Shown here one piece after another: positions 17,484-27,443 of a stretch of 64,000 nucleotides of DNA. The stretch is from Gillisella vitis (GTDB lineage: Bacteria > Pseudomonadota > Alphaproteobacteria > Rhizobiales > Rhizobiaceae). The stretch spans positions 124,001-188,000 of the forward strand of contig NZ_JACHLU010000005.1 of assembly GCF_014204625.1 (NCBI RefSeq). The letters run 5' to 3'. Within the stretch, counting starts at the first letter, position 1. The number at the start of each line of letters is the position of its first letter. A program made the translations under genes and the position numbers. The notes below the pieces were generated by a model, which did not search any database, had not been told where the DNA came from, and saw only the letters and a list, made by a program, of their open reading frames with translations.

Positions 17484-18950
17484 ATGCGCACCATTCTGGC
17501 CATTGACCAAGGCACCACCAATTCCAAGGCCATTCTGGTTTCACACACCGGCGAAATTCTGGCCCGGGGTTCCTCTCCGGTCGGCATCACCTACCCGCAA
17601 TCCGGCTGGGTGGAGCAAGACCCGAATCGCGTTTGGCAATCGGTTCTGGAAGCCATCGCCGCCTGCCTCGCCAACGCTCCCGCAGCAAAGGTCGAGGCCA
17701 TCGCCATTTCCAATCAGCGCGAATCCGTCACCATATGGGATGCAGACACCGGCTTATCGCTTGGCCCGGTGGTGAGCTGGCAATGCCGACGCACCGCACT
17801 GGTGTGCGCCGCTCTGACCGATGCAGGCCACTTGCCCCGCGTGCAAGCCATCACTGGTCTGCCGCTGGACCCGATGTTTCCCGGCCCGAAAATCCGCTGG
17901 CTACTGGACAGGGCACCGAAGGGCAAAAAGCTTCGGGTTGGCACCATCGATAGCTGGCTGATCCATTGCCTCACGGCTGGCAAAACCCACGCCTGCGACG
18001 CCTCCAACGCCGCCCGCAGCCAATTGCTGGACCTGAAAACCCACAGCTGGAGCGATGAGCTTTGCAGCATTTTCGGCGTCGATAAGTCGGTTTTGCCGCA
18101 GGTGCTAAACAGCTCCGATGATTTCGGCACCACACTCAACGTTCCCGGCATTGCGGACGGCACCCCGATCCGGGCCGCGATTGGCGATAGTCATGCCGCC
18201 TTGTTTGGCCATGGAGCTTTTAACCCTGGCGACGGCAAAGTCACCTTTGGCACCGGCTCATCGGTGATGACCACCCTGCCCGATTTTATCGCACCAGAGC
18301 GCGGCATTACCACCACCGTCGCATGGCGGCTGAACGGCAAGCCAACTTATGCATTTGAGGGCAATATTCTGGTCTCTGCCGCAAGCCTGCCGTGGATGAC
18401 CGAAATTCTGGGGCTGCCCGATGTGAGCGCCCTCGTGGACCTCGCCGCCACCGCCACACCCGACGGCCCCGGCTTTGTGCCCGCCTTTGTTGGCCTCGGT
18501 GCACCCTATTGGGATTCTGAGGCGCGGGCGCTGTTTTCGCACATCAACTTCAGCACCACCCGCGCCCAGATGGCCCGTGCCGTCACCGATTCCATCGCCT
18601 GTCAGGTCCATGATGTGTTTGCCGCCATGAAAAGCCAGACTGGGGGCGAGTTTGGTGCGCTCTATGTGGATGGTGGCCCCAGCCAGAACCGGTTTTTGAT
18701 GCAATGTGTTGCTGATCTTCTTGGTCATCCGGTTATTCAATGTGAAGCGCCGGAAACATCCGCCCTTGGTGCCGCCTATCTGGCGGGGCTCTCCTTGGGT
18801 ATATGGCCCGATCTCGCCGCCATTTCCGCGCTGCCAAAAGCCAACCGGACGATCTATCCACAAACGCAAGGTGTGCAAGAGCGTCTCAACACGTGGCAAG
18901 ATGCAATTGCCCGCTCGACCTTTGTCTATTCTCCCGATAAAGGTGAATAA
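17484..18950 (+). CDS. FGGY-family carbohydrate kinase
   Basis: 488 aa, full length for the glycerol/xylulose/ribulokinase family. The N-terminal phosphate loop is DQGTTNSKA (about 8-16); the second phosphate and adenosine motifs are KVTFGTGSSVMT (about 252-263) and YVDGGPSQNRFLMQ (about 394-407). It phosphorylates a ketose or polyol using ATP. Located between a split transketolase and a SorC regulator, it probably makes the ketose phosphate that the transketolase consumes. Sequence similarity to glycerol kinase in the N-terminus does not fix the substrate. Confidence 0.88.
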   Translation: MRTILAIDQGTTNSKAILVSHTGEILARGSSPVGITYPQSGWVEQDPNRVWQSVLEAIAACLANAPAAKVEAIAISNQRESVTIWDADTGLSLGPVVSWQCRRTALVCAALTDAGHLPRVQAITGLPLDPMFPGPKIRWLLDRAPKGKKLRVGTIDSWLIHCLTAGKTHACDASNAARSQLLDLKTHSWSDELCSIFGVDKSVLPQVLNSSDDFGTTLNVPGIADGTPIRAAIGDSHAALFGHGAFNPGDGKVTFGTGSSVMTTLPDFIAPERGITTTVAWRLNGKPTYAFEGNILVSAASLPWMTEILGLPDVSALVDLAATATPDGPGFVPAFVGLGAPYWDSEARALFSHINFSTTRAQMARAVTDSIACQVHDVFAAMKSQTGGEFGALYVDGGPSQNRFLMQCVADLLGHPVIQCEAPETSALGAAYLAGLSLGIWPDLAAISALPKANRTIYPQTQGVQERLNTWQDAIARSTFVYSPDKGE

Positions 18951-18971
18951 TAATTCACACTCGGAGCAAGC

Positions 18972-19928
18972 ATGGGACGGCTGAACGAACTCCGCCTGAT
19001 TTCTCGCGTGGCGCAGATGTATCACATCGAAGGCAAACGGCAGGCGGACATTGCGCAACACCTGCGCCTGTCGCAAGCCACCGTGTCGCGGATGCTGAAG
19101 CGGGCCGAGGCTGAGGACATTGTCCGCACCACGGTGATACCGCCTGTGGGCACCTATAGCGATCTGGAAAGCGCGCTGCGCGAACGCTTCAACCTGCCGG
19201 AAGCCGTGGTGGTGGATTGTTCGGAAGACCGCGACGGTGCCATCATGGCCCGCATTGGTGAGGCGGCGGCGCATTTGCTGGAAGTGACCTTGGCCCCCGG
19301 CGAAATCATCGGCGTTTCCAGCTGGAGCCAGACCATTTTCAAAATGGTTGAGAATATTCATCCGCAAAAAAGTGCCCGGGCCAAATATGTCGTGCAGACC
19401 TTGGGCGGCATGGGTGACCCCTCCGTGCAGACTCACGCCACACAGCTCACCACCCGGCTGGCAAAGCTGACGGGGGCCGAGCCAAAACTTCTGCCTGTTC
19501 AGGGTGTTACCACATCACGCGAAGCGAAACTGTTGATGCTTGGCGAACCTTTTGTGCGCGAAACCATGGACCTGTTTGGTAATATCACGCTGGCCATTGT
19601 GGGCATTGGAGCCGTTGAGCCATCCGAGTTGCTGGCGCGCTCCGGCAATATTTTCTCCGCACGCGAACTCGCCGATCTGGCGGAAGCGGGCGCAGTTGGC
19701 GATGTTTCTCTGAGATTTTTTGACAAAAATGGAAAGATTGTCAAAACGCCTCTGGATGAGCGCGTCATTGGGATTTCATTGGAAGATCTGGCCAAAACAG
19801 AGCGCGTTATTGCGCTCGCTGGCGGTGCCAAAAAAGTCAATGCCATCGCTGGTGCCCTTCGCACCGGCGTTATTGATATGCTTGTAACGGATAAGTTTAC
19901 GGCAGAATGCCTGATCAGTTTAAGCTAA
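18972..19928 (+). CDS. SorC-family sugar-responsive transcriptional regulator
   Basis: 318 aa. An N-terminal helix-turn-helix (RQADIAQHLRLSQATVSRML, about 24-43) precedes a C-terminal sugar-phosphate-binding domain (VVDCSEDRDGAIMARIGEAA... and GNITLAIVGIGA), the layout of SorC/DeoR-type regulators such as EryD and DeoR of Bacillus. It is the last gene of the transketolase/kinase operon, 21 bases after the kinase stop. It is the obvious candidate to bind the TGTGCATATTTATTC sites in the divergent promoter region and to respond to a phosphorylated intermediate. Confidence 0.88.
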   Translation: MGRLNELRLISRVAQMYHIEGKRQADIAQHLRLSQATVSRMLKRAEAEDIVRTTVIPPVGTYSDLESALRERFNLPEAVVVDCSEDRDGAIMARIGEAAAHLLEVTLAPGEIIGVSSWSQTIFKMVENIHPQKSARAKYVVQTLGGMGDPSVQTHATQLTTRLAKLTGAEPKLLPVQGVTTSREAKLLMLGEPFVRETMDLFGNITLAIVGIGAVEPSELLARSGNIFSARELADLAEAGAVGDVSLRFFDKNGKIVKTPLDERVIGISLEDLAKTERVIALAGGAKKVNAIAGALRTGVIDMLVTDKFTAECLISLS

Positions 19929-20037
19929 ACATTATCCGATCTGGCGGACATCATCGATGATTGAAGCAGAGTGCTGCGTGAACACCATAAGTCTTTTTAA
20001 ATGCCCATAAGCTGCGACAGTGTCTATGGAGCAGGCA

Positions 20038-20069
20038 ACTGGTCTGTCCGCAGTAACGGGCAGACCAGT
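20038..20069. terminator. Stem-loop after cspA
   Basis: ACTGGTCTG (20038-20046) and CAGACCAGT (20061-20069) form a 9-bp stem with a 14-base loop just downstream of cspA on the minus strand. There is no strong T-run, so termination is uncertain. Confidence 0.4.
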
Positions 20070-20082
20070 CGCTATCCCGTGA

Positions 20083-20286
20083 TCACAGCACGCTGACGTT
20101 CTCAGCCTTCGATTTGCCGGTCTTGCGGTCCTGGCCGATCTCGAAGCTGACTTTGTCACCGTCTCTGAGCGAATCGCCGCGCGGCAAAGCAGAGACATGA
20201 ACGAAGACGTCCGCGCCACCATTTTCAGGAGTAATGAAGCCAAAGCCCTTGTCTTCATTGAAAAATTTTACAGTACCGGTCGCCAT
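20083..20286 (-). CDS. cspA: Cold-shock protein (CspA family)
   Basis: 67 aa single cold-shock domain, an RNA/ssDNA-binding beta-barrel. RNP1 is KGFGFI and RNP2 VFVHVSAL. The start at 20286 gives the standard [16 protein letters not shown] beginning; an ATG six codons upstream is unlikely. It stands alone between the SorC gene and the uronate transporter operon. About 190 bases upstream are non-coding and could hold a long cold-responsive leader, which is common for csp genes. Confidence 0.95.
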   Translation of the reverse strand: MATGTVKFFNEDKGFGFITPENGGADVFVHVSALPRGDSLRDGDKVSFEIGQDRKTGKSKAENVSVL

Positions 20287-20478
20287 TTCAGTTCCTTTTT
20301 TCATTTTGCGGCATGTTGACGCGACGCGAACCTACAACGGGAGCCATGATCGATCAACGGTGAAACACCGTTTGAACGGAGCAACAAGCAAAAACAAGTG
20401 GTTATTGCATCGTATACTCTGGTTTCCGATGTTCGCTCCCCTTCTGAACGAGACAGCACAGCCTCGTGCAGGCAATGA

Positions 20479-21561
20479 TCAAGCTGTTGTAATTCGGCGT
20501 TCCGTCTGGCGGTCAAACAGAAGAATCTTGTCATGCTGCACCGCCAGGCCCAGCTTTTCGCCGGGGCGCAGTTGACTGCGTTGCTTGGACGATAGCAACA
20601 CTTTTCCGCTGGCCGTATCACAGATCACTGTTGTGTCTGAACCTGTGCTTTCAACCGCATTGATGACACATGGGATTGTTCCTGGCGTGTTGAGATCCGT
20701 CAATTGCAAATATTCAGGTCGCACGCCAAGCAACACGTGGCGTCCACCCATGTCGCTATGCCCTTGCGGAATGATCAGCTGGGTCTGGCTGTGCGGAAGG
20801 AACAGTGTTTTGCCGTCATCACTGACCGAACCTTCAATCATGTTGATGGCTGGAGACCCGATGAAGCCTGCGACAAACACGCTGTCCGGGGAATCATAAA
20901 GTTGAAGGGGGGAGCCGACCTGCTCGACACGGCCATCCCGCAGCACCACGATTTTCTGTCCCATGGTCATGGCTTCAACCTGATCATGGGTGACGTAGAC
21001 AGAGGTTGTCGCCAGTCTTTGGTGCAGATCGCGGATTTCGCCTCGAACCTGGCTCCGCAACTTGGCATCGAGATTGGAAAGCGGCTCATCAAACAGAAAC
21101 ACAGCCGGATTGCGCACAATGGCCCGGCCCATGGCAACACGCTGGCGCTGTCCACCGGACAGTTCCTTGGGCAGGCGCTCCAGCAGGGCCTCAAGGCCGA
21201 GCATCTGCGCCACCCTGTCGATTTTCTCGGCAATCTCCTGCTTTGGCCGCCGCGCAAGGCGCAAGGAAAAACTCATGTTCTCGCGCACTGTCATTTGTGG
21301 ATAAAGCGCATAGCTCTGGAACACCATGGCAATATTGCGCTCTTTTGCCTCAAGGCTGGTCACATCCCGGCCACCGATATGGACTTCGCCATCAGAACAA
21401 TCTTCAAGGCCGGCAATGATCCGCAACAGAGTGGACTTGCCCGAGCCACTGGGGCCGATCAGCACACAGAACTCCCCTTCATTGATGTCGATCGACACAT
21501 CCTTGATAACGTCTACCGCCCCGAATGACTTGCAGACACCATGCAGCGATACAGCTCCCAT
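20479..21561 (-). CDS. CUT1-type ABC transporter ATP-binding protein (UgpC/MsmK-like)
   Basis: 360 aa. Walker A GPSGSGKST, Q-loop VFQSYALYP, signature LSGGQRQRVAMGRA, Walker B VFLFDEPLSNLD, then the C-terminal TOBE/regulatory domain (about 240-360). The start at 21561 has GAGGA seven bases upstream; an ATG four codons earlier is the alternative. It is the last gene of the run encoding binding protein, permease, permease and ATPase on the minus strand, and energises oligosaccharide uptake. Confidence 0.92.
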   Translation of the reverse strand: MGAVSLHGVCKSFGAVDVIKDVSIDINEGEFCVLIGPSGSGKSTLLRIIAGLEDCSDGEVHIGGRDVTSLEAKERNIAMVFQSYALYPQMTVRENMSFSLRLARRPKQEIAEKIDRVAQMLGLEALLERLPKELSGGQRQRVAMGRAIVRNPAVFLFDEPLSNLDAKLRSQVRGEIRDLHQRLATTSVYVTHDQVEAMTMGQKIVVLRDGRVEQVGSPLQLYDSPDSVFVAGFIGSPAINMIEGSVSDDGKTLFLPHSQTQLIIPQGHSDMGGRHVLLGVRPEYLQLTDLNTPGTIPCVINAVESTGSDTTVICDTASGKVLLSSKQRSQLRPGEKLGLAVQHDKILLFDRQTERRITTA

Positions 21562-21597
21562 GACATTCCTCATTTATTCTCGCGCAAAAGGGCGCGG

Positions 21598-22440
21598 TTA
21601 ACCTTTGACAGCACCAGAGATGATGCCTCGATTGAACTGTTTCTGGAGCAACAGGTAGACAATGATCGGTGGAGCCATGGCCAGCAGCGTCGCGGCCACG
21701 AAAATATTCGGCGTAATCGTCTCATCCACCCGCAGCATTCCCAGCATCACCGGCATGGTAAAGAGCACTTTGTCGTTCACGACAATCAAGGGCAGAAGAT
21801 ATTGATCCCAGATCATGATGAAGCCAAAAATAACCACTGTTCCCAGCGCTGGCCGCACCAGGGGCAACACAACATGGAAAAACACCTGCCATTCGCTGGC
21901 CCCGTCAATACGCGCGGCCTCTTCCAGTTCCTTGGGAATGGCCCGCATGAACTCGGTCAGCATGAAGATCGAGAACGCCCAGCCGACAACCGGCAGCACC
22001 ATGGCGGCATAGGTGTTGTAGATCGACAGATCGCCGATGGGAAAGCGCTTTTGCACAATCAGGTAAAGAGGAATGGAAATGATTTCTTCAGGCAGCATCA
22101 TCGTGCACAGAATCAGCAGCGTGACGATGGCGGCACCGGGAAATTTCTTGCGGGCCAGCGCATAGGCGGCCAAGGCGCTGACAATCACCTGAAACGTGGT
22201 GCCAAACACCACGACAATCATCGAGTTGAGCAAATAGCGCCAGACACGCAGATCGATCAACGCCATGCGGAAATTTTCCAGCGTCGGATGAATGGGCCAC
22301 AGAAGCAATTGCCCCGGCTTGAGAATCTGGCCGCTGAACGCGGTGACGACGATGCCCCAAAATGGCCCGACAAAGGCGATGATCACGACACTATAGAGCA
22401 GGATCCGCAGAAATCGCACGGACAGAGACTGATGATGCAT
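21598..22440 (-). CDS. CUT1-type ABC transporter permease (MalG-like)
   Basis: 280 aa with six hydrophobic segments and the EAA loop EEAARIDGASEWQVFFHVVLP (about residues 175-195) that contacts the ATPase. It starts 11 bases after the partner permease stop. The full CUT1 set here, beside a GH28-like protein and 5-keto-4-deoxyglucarate dehydratase, points to import of pectin- or uronate-derived oligosaccharides. Confidence 0.92.
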   Translation of the reverse strand: MHHQSLSVRFLRILLYSVVIIAFVGPFWGIVVTAFSGQILKPGQLLLWPIHPTLENFRMALIDLRVWRYLLNSMIVVVFGTTFQVIVSALAAYALARKKFPGAAIVTLLILCTMMLPEEIISIPLYLIVQKRFPIGDLSIYNTYAAMVLPVVGWAFSIFMLTEFMRAIPKELEEAARIDGASEWQVFFHVVLPLVRPALGTVVIFGFIMIWDQYLLPLIVVNDKVLFTMPVMLGMLRVDETITPNIFVAATLLAMAPPIIVYLLLQKQFNRGIISGAVKG

Positions 22441-22451
22441 GGGTATCCTCC

Positions 22452-23450
22452 TCAGTTGGACATCCGCGACTTGATCGTCATCTGGATCAAGGTCAGCAGA
22501 ACCGTAAACAGCAGGAGCAGAAGCGAAACGGCAGATGCATAACCGTAATCAAGGTCTTGAAAGCCAACCTTGTAGATATGCGTCATGATCGTTTCGGTAG
22601 ACCCCGCAGGGCCACCGCCTGTTGTGGCGTAAACCTCGGCAAAAACCCGAATGCCGCGGATGAAGGACAGCATGATGACCACGGAAATCGAAGGAATGAT
22701 TCCGGGCAGGGTCACATGCCAAAGCATTCGCCACCGGCTGGCACCGTCAACATTGGCAGCGTCATAAAGTTCTCGGTTGATCCCCACCAGACCGGCGATG
22801 AAAATAACCATGTCATAAGGTGTGCTCTTCCACACCTGCATCAGAATGAGTACCCAGAGTGCCTGCGACGGATCGGTGAGAAACCCTTGCGGAGCGATTC
22901 CCACCAGACCCAGCAGCGAATTGACAACGCCATAATCTGCCGAATTGAACAAAATCCGCCAGACTTCGGCAATGATGGCGGCACTGGTGATGGCAGGCAG
23001 GAAGATGGCTGTGCGAATGAAGCGCAAATGGCGCGCCTGCCCCTCAAGAGAAAGTGCCAGAAAAAACGCCAGCACAGACGATGAAATCGTGCCGACGACG
23101 ACATAGGTGACGGTATGCCACACAGCCACGCCCAAATCCGGATCGGTAAAGGCGCGGGTAAAATTGTCAAAGCCAATCCATTCACTATCGCTATAAAACT
23201 GGACATTATAGAACGACATCATGAAGCCGGAAAACATCGGATAGAATTTGAACCACGTAAAGATGATCAATGCCGGAGCAAGGAACAGCCAAGGCACCAG
23301 AGCAGAACGCCATTTGCGCGGCCGCCGTTGAGAAGCCTTGCGTCTGGCCACAAGGGTTGGTGCTGACATCAGGGCAGGTGACGCAGGGCGCTCTTGAGAA
23401 GAGTGAATCGATCCGGGCATAGCAATCTCGTGACTGTTGATACGGGTCAT
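22452..23450 (-). CDS. CUT1-type ABC transporter permease (MalF-like)
   Basis: 332 aa. A basic cytoplasmic N-terminus of about 45 residues (ARRKASQRRPRKW) is followed by six transmembrane segments with the EAA loop YDAANVDGASRWRMLWHVTLP (about 240-260). The start could be a later ATG in the long N-terminal tail; the first ATG (23450) is retained. Forty bases separate it from the binding-protein gene. Confidence 0.9.
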   Translation of the reverse strand: MTRINSHEIAMPGSIHSSQERPASPALMSAPTLVARRKASQRRPRKWRSALVPWLFLAPALIIFTWFKFYPMFSGFMMSFYNVQFYSDSEWIGFDNFTRAFTDPDLGVAVWHTVTYVVVGTISSSVLAFFLALSLEGQARHLRFIRTAIFLPAITSAAIIAEVWRILFNSADYGVVNSLLGLVGIAPQGFLTDPSQALWVLILMQVWKSTPYDMVIFIAGLVGINRELYDAANVDGASRWRMLWHVTLPGIIPSISVVIMLSFIRGIRVFAEVYATTGGGPAGSTETIMTHIYKVGFQDLDYGYASAVSLLLLLFTVLLTLIQMTIKSRMSN

Positions 23451-23489
23451 CCCGCACTGGAATGGTTCCGGTGCGGGATGACAACACAG

Positions 23490-24791
23490 TTATGGAGTGG
23501 GGGCTGCAAGTGCCTTTTGCTTGCGAAGTTCCGCCGCCATTTCAGTATCGATTGTTTTCAACTCTGCCGGAATATCGGCTTTGCAATTCGACAGAATGCG
23601 GTTGAAGCCGTCAGCGGTGAGCTGACGAACAGGCGTCCAGTTTGGAACCGGCGGCACATAATGCCCGTCCTTGTCGAACACCTCCTTGAAAGTCTGCCAG
23701 CGCGGATCCTGCCGAATGGCATTCACATCGACATTCTTGTTGACCGGCAAACGCACAAGGGGGGTGTGGCCCGAGCCTTGCGCCATGCCAATTTCCTGCC
23801 CCTTGGGCGAGATGAAGAATTCGATGAATGTCTTCGCGGCATCCCGATGCTGCGTGCCCTTCATGATATAGGCACTCGTGCCTTCTGCAAGGGCGGCAGG
23901 CGTGCCGGACCCACCCGGCAGCGGCAGGACTTCGATCTTGTCTTTGCCCGGCTGCTCATCAATCTGGGCGATATGATAGGGGCCTGACAGGAAAATGCCG
24001 GTCTGACCGGAGCGGAATGTTGGCAGGGCATCGCCAGTGGTGGCGTTGATCGCCCCCGGCTGGGTCAGGCCCTCACAAAACAGCGACCGCACAAAACCAA
24101 GGGCTTTTGCGCCAGCCTCCGTATTGAGATCAGGCTTGAAGCCTGCCTTGCTCTGCTCAACAAAATTGCCGCCCGCCGACCAGATGAAACTGCTCATAAA
24201 CCAGCTGGTGTAACCCCGAACGGTGGAGCCGGGAATGGTCATGCCAAATGTATCGGCCTTGCCATTGCCATCAGGATCGTCCTGGGTGAAAGCGACGGCC
24301 AGCTTATGCAGGTCGTCCCATGTTTTGGGTTGGGGAAGGCCAAGCTTCTCGCGCCAGTCCTTGCGCACAAACAGAGCAAAGGCCTGGGCCGAAACCGGCA
24401 CGGAATAGTATTTTCCGTCGCTGGATTTTGCACTGTTCCATGCCGTCGCTGCGATGTCCTGATTGCCTTTGATTGAAGACGGGTCAATTTCCTCGATAAT
24501 CCCCATCCGGAGCATTTGGCCGAGGGCCGAATCGTCATTGACCACCACATCCGGCAGATCGCGCCCGGCAGCAGCGCGGGCAAGGCGCTGCTCGAAATCG
24601 GTCCCGGTGTTATAAATCTCGACCTCAATGCCGGTTTCTGCGGTAAAAGCTGACGTCAGCGCCTTCAGAATACTCACAGATTCATCCGTCTGGCGTGACC
24701 AGACCTTGATCGTTTCAGCAGAAAATGCCTGTGCACTCATCACCATGAGCGCCGCCCCTGCCATCAGTGCCATTGTCGAATGTCTGCGCAT
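23490..24791 (-). CDS. CUT1-type ABC transporter extracellular substrate-binding protein
   Basis: 433 aa family 1 solute-binding protein. A Sec signal peptide of about 25 residues ends at AFSA, after which the mature protein begins ETIKVWSRQTDES. It is the first of the four transporter genes; a perfect 14-bp palindrome (TCATCATATGATGA) lies about 110 bases upstream and is a candidate operator. Its ligand is probably an oligogalacturonide or other uronate-containing sugar, inferred from neighbours. Confidence 0.9.
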   Translation of the reverse strand: MRRHSTMALMAGAALMVMSAQAFSAETIKVWSRQTDESVSILKALTSAFTAETGIEVEIYNTGTDFEQRLARAAAGRDLPDVVVNDDSALGQMLRMGIIEEIDPSSIKGNQDIAATAWNSAKSSDGKYYSVPVSAQAFALFVRKDWREKLGLPQPKTWDDLHKLAVAFTQDDPDGNGKADTFGMTIPGSTVRGYTSWFMSSFIWSAGGNFVEQSKAGFKPDLNTEAGAKALGFVRSLFCEGLTQPGAINATTGDALPTFRSGQTGIFLSGPYHIAQIDEQPGKDKIEVLPLPGGSGTPAALAEGTSAYIMKGTQHRDAAKTFIEFFISPKGQEIGMAQGSGHTPLVRLPVNKNVDVNAIRQDPRWQTFKEVFDKDGHYVPPVPNWTPVRQLTADGFNRILSNCKADIPAELKTIDTEMAAELRKQKALAAPTP

Positions 24792-24900
24792 ATCATTCCT
24801 CCCTTACGTTGTTGTCTGGCCTTACGTTGTTGACTGGGCCTTATCATGCCGGACCCTCCCCTCCCCCGAAGATGGCAGCATTTCAAAAAGGTCACTTAAC

Positions 24901-24914
24901 TCATCATATGATGA
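24901..24914. promoter_or_regulatory. Candidate operator palindrome upstream of the uronate transporter
   Basis: TCATCATATGATGA is a perfect 14-bp palindrome in the 153-base gap between the 5-keto-4-deoxyglucarate dehydratase stop and the binding-protein start. The shorter relative TCATCTGATGA lies at 25954-25964. The pattern suits a GntR-type dimer; no such gene is in the window. Confidence 0.45.
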
Positions 24915-24944
24915 TAGAGCCTGCTTTGCGCAGGCACCACATCC

Positions 24945-25874
<930 letters not shown>

Positions 25875-25953
25875 TCAATATCTCGTCCGTTGAAAAAAAC
25901 GCTATCACCGGCAGCGCAGGCTTGTCAACAAGTCATATTATAAGTTTTCAAAG

Positions 25954-25964
25954 TCATCTGATGA
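25954..25964. promoter_or_regulatory. Candidate operator upstream of kdgD
   Basis: TCATCTGATGA (11 bases) is symmetric around one base and lies 92-102 bases upstream of the kdgD start. Its arms match those of the 14-bp palindrome at 24901-24914, so one regulator may bind both. Confidence 0.35.
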
Positions 25965-26042
25965 AAAATGCAGACATATGATTTTATCCCACCTGTGATC
26001 TCTTCATGCAGAACAGGCCACAGGTGGTACGCAGAGTCAAAA

Positions 26043-27392
26043 TCAACTATTGCATGTCTCTTCAATCACGGCTTCCGGGTTCCAGCCAGCCGGCAGCACC
26101 TGCGGTCGCTCGATCTCCACCTCATCCAACACCAATCCCGCAATACCCCTGGCGAAAATGCCGGGCATTCCACCGGGATAGTCGATCAAGCCGATGATCT
26201 TGCCGTCCGGTCCAAAACGCCAGGCATTGACGCGGCCAGCGCCTTTATCTTTGGGAAAGCGGTCAAAACGATCATCAATCGTTGGCCGAATGTCATAGGT
26301 CAGTGCCGTTCCCAATGGGCCGGGCTGCTGCCTGAGGTGCACACGGCGTATTGCCACGTTGGAAATCTCCCCTGGCCGCTCGGCGACGAGATTGATGGTC
26401 CCTTCCATCGAGCCGGTGACATCCTCAATGACAATATTGCTGACAAGACCCGCCGGACCTTCTTCTGGGCGGCGGTCAATCGTATTGATCGTCACCGCCT
26501 CGCCGGAGCCCCAGAAGCCGGCCGGGGTTTCGTGGCAGGCAAGGGTGATGTGGGCAAAGCGGACGCCATCCACCAGACCGCCATCGCGCGAAAAAATCCC
26601 CAATCCACGGTTGGAGCGCTCGATTGTCACCGATTCAAAGGCAATATTGCGAAAGGGGGAAAAGCTTTCCGTGCCGATCTTCAAGGCGCAGGAGCGACTT
26701 TCCACAATGCAATCCTTGACGCTGACATTTTCGCAAGGGCCGGTCAGCCGACCATCCTCGCGCCGTGTCGTCTTCAGAACGATACCATCATCTGCGGTGC
26801 GAAAGCTGGAGCCGTTAATGCGCACATTGCGGCAGCCGTCGATGACGATCCCGTCAGTATTGGGCATCCGCCGATTGTTGTCGACGCAAACGCCGATGAT
26901 CTCAACATCATCACAATCGGCCAAATGCATGGTCCACATGGGGGAATCGTGAATGTGGATACCCTCAATGCGCACGTTGCGGCAGTTCTCCAGAACAATG
27001 ACACGCGGGCGCAGCTTGTGGGCAACCAAGGTTCCCATGTCCCCGTCTTCGCCATGGGTGAAGCGGGCGGCCCCATCGCCAAAGATGCGTCCATCCCCGA
27101 TAATCGCAAGATTGCTCGCCCCTGCGGCCACCAACATGCCCCGGTCGCTCTCTTCCGCCACAATCCCAACAGATGTTGCAGCATAGGCATCATAATCGGG
27201 AATGAAATGCAGTTCGGCACCCTTGGGAAGCTCGATGGTCAGATCAGAGCGCAAACGCAAGCCGCCGCAATGATGGACTCCCGGCTCAAACGTCAGATGA
27301 AGCGGGCCTTCGCTGCCGTCCAGAATGGCCTGCAAGGTTTCACTCAGATTGCCCGCTTGCAACGGGACACTGATTTTATGGGGTAAGGACAT
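26043..27392 (-). CDS. GH28-like right-handed beta-helix protein (polygalacturonase family)
   Basis: 449 aa. Successive beta-helix repeats carry NTDGIVIDG and ADDGIVLKT, corresponding to the catalytic aspartates of family 28 glycoside hydrolases, then KIGTES where polygalacturonases have GHG, and RGLGIFSR near the usual RIK. No signal peptide is visible, so it is probably cytoplasmic and acts on short oligogalacturonides after import. The start at 27392 follows AGGAAAACCC; an ATG 13 codons upstream is an alternative. The altered GHG motif could mean different linkage specificity. Confidence 0.78.
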   Translation of the reverse strand: MSLPHKISVPLQAGNLSETLQAILDGSEGPLHLTFEPGVHHCGGLRLRSDLTIELPKGAELHFIPDYDAYAATSVGIVAEESDRGMLVAAGASNLAIIGDGRIFGDGAARFTHGEDGDMGTLVAHKLRPRVIVLENCRNVRIEGIHIHDSPMWTMHLADCDDVEIIGVCVDNNRRMPNTDGIVIDGCRNVRINGSSFRTADDGIVLKTTRREDGRLTGPCENVSVKDCIVESRSCALKIGTESFSPFRNIAFESVTIERSNRGLGIFSRDGGLVDGVRFAHITLACHETPAGFWGSGEAVTINTIDRRPEEGPAGLVSNIVIEDVTGSMEGTINLVAERPGEISNVAIRRVHLRQQPGPLGTALTYDIRPTIDDRFDRFPKDKGAGRVNAWRFGPDGKIIGLIDYPGGMPGIFARGIAGLVLDEVEIERPQVLPAGWNPEAVIEETCNS

Positions 27393-27443
27393 GGGTTTTC
27401 CTGTTATTGTCGCCTGGAAAGCATCAGACAAAGTCTTGTTGCC

